Origin: Sipunculus nudus
Lineage: Eukaryota > Annelida > Sipuncula > Golfingiida > Sipunculidae
NCBI GenBank assembly: GCA_026874595.1
Contig: CM049312.1
Location: 74,126,429-74,190,428 of the forward strand
Direction: 5' to 3'
DNA length: 64,000 bases
This document shows, piece by piece, positions 53,965-64,000 of this stretch (within the stretch, counting starts at the first letter, position 1; every line of letters starts with the position of its first letter). Below the pieces are notes generated by a model. That model saw only the letters and a list, made by a program, of their open reading frames with translations, was not told the DNA's origin and ran no database searches. The position numbers were made by a program, and so were the translations under genes.

Positions 53965-56366
53965 TTTTTAGCTCAGCTGACTTTCAGTCATGCTGGGCTT
54001 TAGCGATGGGTCTTTGTCCGTCGTCCTTCCGTCTGTCCATCCGGCCGTCCGGCCGTTAGCAGGGCACAAATTGTAACCGTAGGGGCTAGGGCCATGAACC
54101 CTATGCAGTCTTGAAGGTTATAAAAAGATCTTGCAAACCTCAAATTAGGTCACTGCGACCTATATTCTCGAAGTTATGGGGTGTGTTTGCACCTCCCAGA
54201 AATAACTCTTTGAGACAAAATTTTCATCGCAAACCTTCCATCTTTCACATACAGCTCACCTACCAACAGGGAAAGAACCATAATTTTTTTGAGGTCCAAA
54301 GGTCAAGGTCACAGGAGCCTCTTCTTTGAAAAGCCTGTGGATGCATTTTAAGCCAACCCTTTCATCCCAATTCTTTGATCTTTCACATATAGCTCACCTA
54401 CTAAGTTGGAGAAGAATCCTATAGATTTTGAGGTCACAAGGTCAAAGGTCAGGGTCACAGGATCCACTTCTTTGAAAAGGTTGTGGACACATTTCAAGCT
54501 AGACTTTTCATTCCAAACCTGCCAGCACTGATATCGCTTCTCTGCCAACAGGGGAAAAGACCTGTTGATTTTGAGGTCAAAGGTCAAGTTCACAGCACCC
54601 ACTTCTTGCGTGGAGTCATTTTCAGGCAAACTTTTCAATTTGTACCTTCCATCTGTCATATATGGCTTACCTACCAATAAGGGATGAAGCCTATTGATGT
54701 TGAGGTCAAAAAGTCAAAGGTCAAGGTCACAATATTTTATTGTTCTAAATGCTTGTGAGCATATTTTAAGTGTAACTGTTCAACCCAAACCTTCAGTCTT
54801 TCACATATGCCACATCTATGCATCGCTCAGTTTGACTCAAACTTTATATTTATGGGTCTTTTTGCTTGAATAAATAACTTATTGATTTTGGGGTCAGCTG
54901 GTCAGCAGGTTAAAGGTTGCAGGTCAAAGTTATTCACCCATTGGTTGCCAAGTAATTACACCAGATTTAAGTGGTTAGTAGTTACCCATCATTTAGAAAG
55001 AATCCAGTTGATATGTGGGCAAAAGGCCAAGGTCAATTACTTATTTTATAGACCATCTCTATTTTTCTTGTATATATAACCATCCCACTCCAGCTGGTAC
55101 ATATCCCTGTGTGGCTGTAATTGCGAGTGACACTGGTGACATATGACTCCCTTTTGTATCAGCCTATTAAGTGATAAGGCTCAGTGATAAGTACCTCGTT
55201 ACTTCATAACAAAAACACTGTTGTCGGAATGCTTCAGCCAGGCATTAAGACTATGAGAGTATAGTATTAAGGTTTAGCCACTGATTTATAAGATGATGGG
55301 AACATTTTGCAGTTTATTTTATGGAATCCTAGCAATAAACTTTAGTTTCCTAGATATCTGAATATTTTAATATATATCACCAAATATAAAAGCAAGTGTT
55401 TGTTCTCATAATATGTGGATGTGTACCTTGATTTAGGATGGCTTTTTGTTTTATTTCAAGACTCTTAGTCATGCTTTCTGCATTTCTTTTCTTTCAGGTT
55501 TGGCAGTTTACCTACCCTGCTGACCCAATTGAAAAGCAGAGTGATGATAAAAAATATTGGACTTAAACTTTTTACAATTGCATATCTTTAAATCTGATAT
55601 GAGGGCCTGGACATGCCTTTTGAATTATTTTGGGCATTCATTACTGGATAATTTGCCCCAAGTTTGGTCTCTTATTGGAGAATGTGGGATATCAAATGTC
55701 ATACTTGTCAGAAATCCATTATGTCTGCCAGTTAGCCACCTTAGAAATTCTTTCTTCAGTGCAGTTTCAGTAATTTTTCTATAATGTTTGGTCCGATTTA
55801 GAGAATGTTTGTTGTCTGATTTCAGACTTGTCAGAAGTCCAATATGGCCACCAGGCAACCATCTTTTAATTCCTTTTGATCATATTATCTCAAGAACAGT
55901 TAAAGTGAATGCAGTTGGATGTATATTTATGTAATCTTGTAAAGGATTGGGTCAAATATTTCTGAATAAATATTACCATCATTTATAAAAGTGCAGTACA
56001 GTTGTCTTGTATTGAATAAAAATTCATACAGAAGCACCTGTTTCTCAATAATTCTTGCATGTATTTTTATTGATTTTTGCTATATATCTTATATTTGCCC
56101 TTTGTGGTGTTCCTTTTGAGACTGACAGGTTTCAAGCAAGCTGTTTTTATAGTTCCTGATAGCTTAACAATCATGCATTTTCCTCAGACCATCAATTCAC
56201 TGTGTTTTAACCAGACATAGGTGATATATATTTCTGTTGTCATAGAAAATTTTCAACAAATTGGCTAATTGGTTCTTCAAAATTTGACTGGAAGTTGTGA
56301 ATCTCAGTCCATGATGTCACAGGTCATGCTTGGCAGCTGAGCGTCAGGACCCATGGGTCACTTGTT
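53965..56366 (+). mobile_element. Helentron-like element, family C, second copy
   Basis: Left end TTTTTAGCTCAGCTGACTT with TCCGTC/CCGGCCGTC repeats. Right end GCAGCTGAGCGTCAG, then a perfect hairpin palindrome GACCCATGGGTC (56348-56359), then ACTTGTT. GGTCAAAGGTC units occur at 54297, 54439 and 54574. The right third (55.1-56.3 kb) is plain AT-rich and may be a secondary insertion. Confidence 0.6.
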
Positions 56367-56600
56367 CTTTTTTTACTGCGGTCGTAACGGGATTTAGTCG
56401 TGTGCACAATTCAGGCATTTCCAATTCGCTTCTCGATCCGCCTTGACTCCTACCCAAAATTTATTAATTGGTTTCCAATGATCCTAGATCATTGTATCCC
56501 CCTCCCCGGGTCCGGACCGCCATCCTTGCTTAGACTGCTGGCCTAAGTCTTAACCACAAGGGAGCGCCCTCTCCACCCTGGAGTGAATGGGTACTGGTCA
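56367..56600 (-). mobile_element. Possible tRNA-derived SINE
   Basis: Read on the minus strand, GTGGTTAAGAC (56547-56558) resembles a pol III A box, and GGTCCGGACCC (56508-56518) a B box about 30 bp on. The unit ends in an A-rich tail (AGTAAAAAAAG) at 56366, exactly where the family C element ends. It does not fold as an intact tRNA. Confidence 0.35.
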
Positions 56601-57490
56601 TAGGCGGCAGGCAAAATGTAGAATGGATAACCCTATTGCGTCTACAAAGACGTGTTCGTGTGTATGCTCCCCAGGTAGCCGAGAAAGGCTACAAAAATGA
56701 ACAGGCCTTTGACCAGGAAGGCAAAGTGTAAATCGGATGAGACTCTTACTGGGTGATATCAGACTATAAACCAAAACCTTAACCTTTTCTCTCAAGTTTA
56801 TTCTACTTGTGGCGCTGACTTTAAAGGTTTCTTTACCTTCTGGTGCTGATTTAAAGTGTTCTTCATTCTGATCCGAGTGCTGGTCTTTCCGAGTGTTTAT
56901 AACTTTTGTATTTTTTAAAAAGAGAGCCATTTATTTTGCCCGTCCATACATCCGCGGAGGGAAATTGCGCCCAACAATCTGGTGCTCCCACCTAGGGGCA
57001 GTAACAGAAACTATATTTGTATCCGTTTGTCGTGTTTTTTGTCTCCCTATTCGTTTTTGGATCGCATCAACTATATTTAAAAAAAAACCCCACATTCAGT
57101 GTCTGTACACCCCTGAAACCGTTTTGATATATATATTTATATTTTTGTTGTTTCGCCTATAAAACCAAGGTGTCGCCTTACAACAGAATCCACGCAGCGC
57201 GTAGCCTTCGTTGGTGGCTTTGGGAAGATTTAATCATTCATATACCGTATAAATATCATTCCTTTAAATTTAAAAAACTGAAAAATGTCTGTGCCTATAA
57301 TATTTCTTATAATTTAGAGTGGTACGTGGCAGTAAAGTGTTATCACGCAACTAATATGTGGCTACGCTTTCGAATAGTCCTTTCTGGTCTTTGGATTATC
57401 TTGAAAGGCTATGCCATGTGTCTTAAAAGGAGTCATTATCCATATATATTTCCCCACAAATCCTAAGGACTTGAATTTTACATTTTATCA

Positions 57491-57611
57491 GCGAAGGGCT
57501 ATCGCAACGCCATCTGTATCAGAAGCTGCGCCAGTGTATCCAGTTCGGCCCATTGAGCCCTCGCCCCATACAAAACCCGTCCCGGACGAAGCCGCGGACC
57601 TGTTCCAATGA
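57491..57611 (+). CDS. Candidate terminal exon, unidentified
   Basis: After the acceptor ACATTTTATCAG an open frame reads RRAIATPSVSEAAPVYPVRP, then IEPSPHTKPVPDEAADLFQ and stops at TGA. It is much richer in G+C than its flanks and has a Pro/Ala-rich, acidic-ended composition typical of a protein C-terminus. No upstream partner exon was found and no protein is recognised, so it may be spurious. Confidence 0.25.
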
Positions 57612-57909
57612 AGAATCAGGCCTGTTGTGCTGGCGTTAGCTATCAGCACCGCCTGTATATGTAAATGTACGTCCCTTGCAGTTTTCGCTCCTGGAATAAT
57701 ATTCTGGTTCTTTCCCAGCTTGTAGGCCTAACGGAATCCTAATTCAATTGAATTCAATGTTCTCATGCCTGTTCTATAGGCCACGTGCTGGCTTTCTGTG
57801 TGGTTCGACTTTGGCGGGAATATCTGTGAGCGAGCTTAAATTTTGCATTTGAAATAAGGGACCAACAACACATTGCATTTACGATTTGAAGTTCAAAAGC
57901 TTGGTTTCT

Positions 57910-57921
57910 CCCCCCCCCCCC
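57910..57921. repeat. Poly-C tract (12)
   Basis: Twelve C followed by seven A. Confidence 0.9.
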
Positions 57922-58686
57922 AAAAAAAGGTGAAAACAATAATTAAAAATTAAGCAATCTTAATTATTACAAACGGACTAAATTAAGGCACTGTTTGTTA
58001 ATATAGGCCCAGGCCGTCAGTTCCCCTGTATGAAACAGATTTATTTTACATTCATAGTCAAGCTTCACATGACGTGAGCTTATTCTGTATCTGTTCAGTT
58101 ATGTTTACAACTGAGTGACATCTGCGTGACATGATACATCTGGGGCACGCGACCCGCAATCACGAACACAGCAAGCCGTGTTGCGTGATGACAAGTGGAG
58201 CTCAACCTTCTCGCTTCGGTGCGTCTTTATGTTGCGGTCTGAATATGTCACCTATAAACAGATAAACAGCTCACATCCTTATAGTTCAGGTGCATATATA
58301 TTCTACGGAAGCTTTCTTACATAAATAAAAACTTGCAGCTTAAAAAGGGGTTAGTATCCTTTAAAAGGACAAATGTCGTGTGATGGATTAATTCACAATG
58401 TTCGGTAGCTGATGTGCCATTGCAACATTAGATTGAGATAAAAATTGACACGATTGATAGTGAATGTAATATTGTTGCTGAGCAGACGACATCTTTTTGG
58501 CATCAGCTCCGCGGGGACCCGAATATTGCCTTGGAATCTAGAGCGTATCGCTCGGTTTTCCACGCTTTGGTGGGCGTGATACCTAAGACGAGCTATATGT
58601 GGAATGTCACCTGAAAGTGTGGCAGTAAAGCCAAACAAGTTGACCATGCTGTGAAAAGAGATCACCAAGGAATTTAATTTTTACAG

Positions 58687-58778
58687 CTTCAAGGAAGCGC
58701 GCATGCTCCTCCCAGTCAGCGGATTACAGGCTTACGATTTATGGCGGTAATCTGTTGTCGTCTGCTCAAAAATTGAAG
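58687..58778 (+). promoter_or_regulatory. Candidate promoter and first exon of a downstream gene
   Basis: Within a CpG-rich stretch (58.1-58.8 kb) lies an NRF1-like GCGCGCATGC (58697-58706). Thirty-five bases on is a YY1-type ATGGCGG (58741-58747), then a good donor AAG|GTGAGA at 58779. NRF1 plus YY1 just downstream of the start is a common layout of TATA-less animal promoters. Alternatively TTTTTACAG at 58678-58686 is an acceptor and this is an internal coding exon; one frame is fully open (SRKRACSSQSADYRLTIYGG). Confidence 0.4.
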
Positions 58779-59341
58779 GTGAGAATATGATTAATTTTAT
58801 GTATTAGTTCACTTTGTTTGAAATTTCACTAGTTTGTAATTTTTTTTTTTTTGGTATTTCTTTCAAGTTTCATCGGTTTAGTTAATAGGCCGGCACATTT
58901 GTTTTAATCGTGTTATGAGTGTTAGACCCACAGGTGAGCTAATTTCATCTCTTAATTTGGCGCCCTTTTTAACTATTTGATTTCAGGAACATGGTCTGAT
59001 GGTTGCCGCGCCCTGCGCGCGTGTAGATGAACGTATGGTTCGTGTAACTGATAAATGCCCCAGATGTCCTAGCTTCATACAATAATTTAAATGGACTACA
59101 TAAAGATGACCAGCCATACTAAGTTCGTATATATTAAAAGATTTTACTCATTTCCACCATCTCAGCTAATTAAAACACACCATGTGAGTTCTCCATATGA
59201 AAAGTAATTAACATTTTGCTATAATTAATCTGTACCAGTAACTTGGTCTATTAATTTTTACATAAGTTTTAAACTTGTACAATAGGCCTTTCCCTATACA
59301 AATTACAGAAGTTCCAGGGGCAGACCAAGCATATTTGGAAT

Positions 59342-59358
59342 GGGGGGGGGGGGGGGGG
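59342..59358. repeat. Poly-G tract (17)
   Basis: Seventeen G, with another run of 14 G at 59632-59645 and GGGGGTGGGGGGAGGGG at about 59713. All lie within 400 bp and on the same strand. Confidence 0.95.
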
Positions 59359-62300
59359 TTGCACTGTTCTCACAATGGGGGAAATTCCATGGAAGAAAGG
59401 TGCACAACTCTAGTAAGGGGCTGGGGGTTAGATTGAACATTTCAGGAAAAAAAAAAAAAACACGTCCTATAAGTTCATAAAAAATGGTGTTTTATATTAA
59501 ACTCCTTAAGTCCCCTTTGATTCAAGTCCTATTCATTAAAAATCAGATGTTTGCAGTGCAAATATTTTGTCCTGTCCTCTCACTGGGATATTTGTGTGAT
59601 CATAAATCTAGGGTGACCCAGGAATTTGGAAGGGGGGGGGGGGGGCGTGGTTTGGAAGCCATAATCAGAAGGCTTTATGAGAAAATGAAAAGGTCCTCAG
59701 GCCCAGAAAAATTGGGGGTGGGGGGAGGGGTCCTAGTCTAAATTTAAAATTTGTTTCAAACTCTTGAAAAAGATTGCAAAGGCTGGAGCCACTGCTGTAA
59801 CTGCTTGATGTACAATACATGTATGAACTTTTACCTCTGTATGAAAATTTAATGAATAAACTTACTGAGCTGACCAATATTATTATTAGTCTTTGACAAA
59901 GATCAGATTTAGAAAAATCTTTGTTTTCTTATAATCTTATAAATGATTAAAGATGTTGTACCAAAAGTCTTTATAATCAGGTTGATAAAACTGCAAATAA
60001 TATAGAGAAGTTAACCTGTAATGTAGTATACCGTGAAAATCCATTTAGGCCTTCAAGGTGCTGCCTGTATTCAGGTTTGTAAATTGATAAAGTAGGCTAT
60101 CAGTGTTTAGTACAACATCAGTCAGTTTTGCATCCATCAGTTAAGTATCTCTTGTGTTTTTAAAACTGGTAGTTGTATTATAGCATGGTAGGAACATACC
60201 AGATTCTCACCAAGTGGAGTAAATGTATACAGAACATGAAATGTGTCTGTAATACACAGGAAAGAGCAAAAACAAACTTGTTACATAAACACCCGGTTTG
60301 GTATGACTCCATGTTTTTTTCCCACGGTAAACAAGCCCGTAGTTAGACTCTGTGGTTCCAGGTCTCTGTGTATGTATAGACCGTCACAACAGTTTATATC
60401 TGTTTTCCTTTAGAACTGTATGTTATGACATGATTTGACATAGTCATTGAACTTCCTCACTATATTACTGGATTTAGTTAGCTCAAGGTCTTGCTTACCT
60501 ACAGAGGCAAATAATATCATGCATGATGAGATGAAGGGACCTGACTGTTCCAACATGACATGGGTGCAGAGGAATTGGTCTTTAACTTTAATCTATATCC
60601 AGCTGAACACCTGTGGTACATTTAGCATTGATTTCTTAATTGCATGATACAGGTTACTGGTACATGGAGGCTGAAATCAATCAAAAGTTACTGGTACATG
60701 GAGGCTTAAATCAATCAAAAGTTTCATATGTATATAATTCATCATGGAGCCCTGACCACACATCAGTGGCAGTTCAGCGATTATGTTTATTGCTTGTTTG
60801 TTTCTTTAAAACATTGAGCAATGAACCCCTGTGCAGATATATATCAATATCAAAGTTCAGTCTCTATATAAAATGTTAAAATGCAATGAATATATCAGAA
60901 ACTATTGGTACCTGGCTTTTGATATCATTTAATTTTTCGTTAGTACACTTAAGAGGGACATATACCCTAGCACTTTCCTTCAAACCCCAAACTTCCATTT
61001 GCTTGTTTAGTTAAAATCACAACATAAACTGCAGTGGGTTGATGAACAGTAAAAAGCAGGGCCTGACATAAATGGTTGTCTGCTGGTCTGAGGCAAGAAA
61101 GTTCCATCAAATACTGATAGGGAAACCAAACATGGCCTCGTACATGATTTTCAGGGAGTAACCTCCTCCATTGATCTAGCTTATGATTTGTATCATTTAT
61201 AGCTCCACCATTATTTTATCAAATACAGTGCTTAAGTTCATGTTTTAAACTGGTAATGGGAGGGGAGGCAGGAGTCAGCCTGCTAGATTACATGTCCATA
61301 TAAAGGGAAGTCGGGGAGGCAAATAATCTGTTTTAAAGTTGCATTCAAACCAAATTATGAATGTCATGAGTACTATACACATGCACAAGGGCAGAGTAAA
61401 AGCCTGCTTATGGTAAATATCATGGCAAAGCTGTAACTAGGGGGTTAAACCAAATTCCATATTTTCCATCACCATCCACAGGAATGTATACTGGACACCT
61501 CAGGGCATACATGTGTAGTGTAACAGACTTGTATGCAAGCTTCAAACTGACTGTGACCTGAGGGGCATTTCTGATTCCTTCATGTTTTGTTCAATGAACT
61601 GTGCATGAAGCGGACTGTCCAGTCAGAAGACATCCACTGGTCATGTGATGGGGGCTCATCATGAGAGAAAAAGGAAAACCAGTACAACAAATACTGACCT
61701 GATAATTAAAAAAGGAAATGTTTTTAAAAGCTCTTTAAAAAAATTGCCACTCACTGATTCAGGTGTCATTTCCATTGTATGACATGTAGTGTAGGAAGTT
61801 TCAATTGTTATAACTGTTTGATTCAACACATAAAGATAAGTGTTTCCGATGAAATGGTCAGGAAAAATAATTAAGTAATTTGTGACCTTGTCAATCTGCT
61901 GTCAAACACTTATCTGTTTGATAAGTGAAAGTTTCCTGTTCACATTATTATCTGGGTTATCTTTTTAAAAACATTGGTTTTCTGTTCAGTGGTTTAGTAT
62001 ATAGATTTCTTTTTAGTGTTTAAACATTGGGGTTTTCCATGAGGAAAAGATATGAAAAAAAACTATAGGCTTTACATGATTAGAAAGGCATGATTCAAGG
62101 GCACAATTCATAACAATAGCACTGTATTGAGAAGGAAAAGACCAAGACCTCCAGCTTTGTGACTACAAAAAGTGGTTTTGTTTTTATACTCATTAACATT
62201 AGAATTTTGAGGTACACTTTTAAGTCCCATAATCTTGCCATCACAGGTTACTATTAACAACAGCTGAAACATTACATTCCCCAAAAGGACCATAGGAAAA

Positions 62301-62449
62301 GTTGCTGCCTTGCACTTGTTGCACAGACAACCACACATTGCAGCAGATCAGTGGAAATGCAGCAATTAACTGTGTATACACTAGACTATAATTAAATAAA
62401 TATTTAAAGTATCCTACAATGCATAGTTGTAGCTGAAAACTTTGTCACA

Positions 62450-62721
62450 TACTGTGGTTGGCTCCATATTCATGGGATTTTCACTTTTTTTATTAATCTG
62501 CGAGGGTTCCATTTTCATGGTCTCACCTAACAAAGTGCCTACACAGAATGTAACTGTATTTTAATATGAATTATTTATATCAAATAATATTTGCATTACC
62601 ATGCATTAATGACAGATAATTTGAAAGACCTGATATCATAAGGTTTTTATCTTTGTGATAATACCCCTTACGGGAATTTTTCAAATTTTAAACCCTTGCG
62701 AACATAAAAGCAACCACAGTA
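62450..62721. mobile_element. TA-target MITE with CTGTGGTTG ends, second complete copy
   Basis: TA-CTGTGGTTGGC at the left and GCAACCACAG-TA at the right. The subterminal TTGCGAACATAAAAG resembles that of the copy at 37643. 272 bp, non-coding. Confidence 0.6.
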
Positions 62722-63882
62722 CTCAATCCTTGAAATGATAATGCAGCCATGATGCATTAAAGATGGACAGACATGAAAAATGTAGGACTTCACCCACAGA
62801 TAAATAAAACAACAAAATTTACTTTTTACATCATGATTGGCTGACCTATAGGGCATCCTATTATATCATAGGGATGTTAACTGGTTATTCCCCTTATAGT
62901 GAAGGAGGGGTGGCAGGGTGTCTGACAACAGAAGCCTCAGCCACCCTATCACACTGAAGCAAGTGTTTATATTGGGATGTACTGGTATAGAGATTTACTT
63001 GATGAATTATAGTCCCAAGTGTTTCCCATTGTCTGTGAATCACATTTATATAAACAGCAAAAAAAAAGGAGGGAATATAGAGTTAATTATTTCATTGGTT
63101 AGTGCTTTACTTTTTTGGTTCGGTTAAATCTGAATTTCTTGAAGCTGATACTGTAATTGTGTCATTTCTTCATTTTAATACAGAAAAAAATATTGGAAAT
63201 GTCACATTTATATACACAGGGGGTTGGTGTTACTCAGGAAACATGGTGACACTGAGACATGTGACTGACAGGGAAATCTGGTGTATTACAAATAAAATGC
63301 AGTGCTTTAATTAGAGGTCCAGAGGAAGGAAACCTGATATGAATACACTAAATATTATGGTAAATAAAACCAAGATATGATAACACAGATTTGTTAATGG
63401 GGCAAAATTGTTTCTCAGTCTGTCATGAATATAATGATTTAAGGAGGCAATTAAGAAATATGCAGCTGGTATTTCAGATATTTCAAGGGATAGCTAGCAA
63501 TTTAAATACAGGAGAAACAACTTGTATAATAAGCTCATGAAGGGGGAAAACTAATTGCATGGTAATGTTATAAAGCTAAAAGGTATTACCAAAAAATAAC
63601 ACTAGAAGTGTTTAGATATAAATAGAAATGTTTACACTGAAACCTGTACAAGAATTGTAATCAGATTCCTGAGTTATGTTATTGCAGGGCTCACAATGTG
63701 TGTGCAATGTAATTTGTCTGTTGTTTAAATATTATACTAGTTACAGTTTTGTGTGTGATTCCAAGAAAAATAAAAGTTCCCAACATTCCACAATACTTTT
63801 CCATTCATAGTCTGACTAAAATAAATCCTGTGTTTTCAAGGTGTCTTAAGTTCAGTTTGTTATGTATTTTCCTAATTTGTCC

Positions 63883-64000
63883 TTTTTAGCTCAGCTGACT
63901 ATAAGTCATCTGAGCTATAGTCGTGGTCCATTGTCCGTCGTCCGTCCGTCCGTCCGTCCGTAGATGTGGCACATTTTGAAACCGTAAGACCTAGGAATCC
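63883..64000 (+). mobile_element. 5' end of a family C element, cut by the window edge
   Basis: TTTTTAGCTCAGCTGACT, then a TCATCTGAGCTA half-repeat, (TCCG)5 at about 63938-63962 and GGCACATTTTGAAACCGTAAG, matching the left ends at 26480 and 53965. Confidence 0.65.

Larger units (their letters stand above)
52691..58686. other. Region between the septin and the next gene
   Basis: Patches of CpG-richer sequence (52.7-53.9, 56.4-58.7 kb) are interrupted by a transposon (53965-56366) and a SINE-like unit. A 60-codon frame at 52773 is not recognisable. A 25-base poly-C run lies at 53745. One possible terminal exon is at 57491. Confidence 0.5.
58779..64000 (+). other. AT-rich tail of the window, probably intron of the downstream gene
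   Basis: No exon is recognisable. Contains poly-G runs at 59342-59358 (17) and 59632-59645 (14), a MITE at 62450 and a transposon 5' end at 63883. Confidence 0.4.

Noticed and set aside
56440-56600. Functional tRNA gene
   Set aside because: A and B box-like sequences are present, but no cloverleaf or acceptor stem can be formed; SINE-like at most.

Overview
The window is a piece of animal nuclear genome, about two thirds A+T, with long GT-AG introns, depleted CpG and many short non-autonomous transposons. The repeat families look like those abundant in bivalve molluscs: pearl/Helentron-like elements with (CCG)n near the 5' end, the palindrome GGTGGCGCCACC, arrays built on GGTCAAAGGTCAAGGTCA, and elements opening with AGCTCAGCTGACT plus (TCCG)n. 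A bivalve mollusc is the best guess. This rests on recalled repeat families and was not searched.

One protein-coding gene is secure: a SEPTIN2-type septin on the + strand, coding from 5895 to 49674 in 11 exon positions. Exon position 9 exists twice in tandem (9a at 38105-38206 and 9b at 39799-39912). Every junction was checked for GT-AG ends and phase. The spliced frame gives 446 aa with 9a or 450 aa with 9b. It encodes an N-terminal extension, the polybasic alpha-0 region, a complete septin GTPase domain, the septin unique element, a short coiled coil and a proline/asparagine-rich tail. The 3' UTR probably runs to a poly(A) signal at 52665.

The introns carry nearly everything else. Intron 2 (16.7-24 kb) holds a Helitron-like element inserted inside an older copy of the same family, with a 289-bp tandem array. 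Intron 5 (25.8-34.5 kb) holds two further such families with 340-bp, 292-bp and 280-bp arrays, and a CpG-richer island with a possible decayed minus-strand gene. Introns 6 to 9 contain hAT-like, TA-target and foldback MITEs lying very close to septin splice sites. The interval after exon 9b contains an unidentified decayed coding stretch and a 121-bp array. Intron 10 (44.7-49.5 kb) holds a third copy of the first Helitron-like family.

Downstream of the septin, 52.7-58.8 kb alternates CpG-richer sequence with a 2.4-kb transposon and a possible tRNA-derived SINE. It contains one possible terminal exon (57491-57611) and a likely promoter/first exon of a downstream + strand gene near 58.7 kb. From 58.8 kb to the end is AT-rich and probably intronic to that gene, with one MITE and the 5' end of another transposon at the window edge.

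The two most interesting signals are the duplicated septin exon, whose two versions resemble two different vertebrate septin paralogues at this position, and the periodic nuclear-receptor-type direct repeats (AGGTCA-A-AGGTCA overlapping TCAAGGTCA) spread through the gene by transposons.
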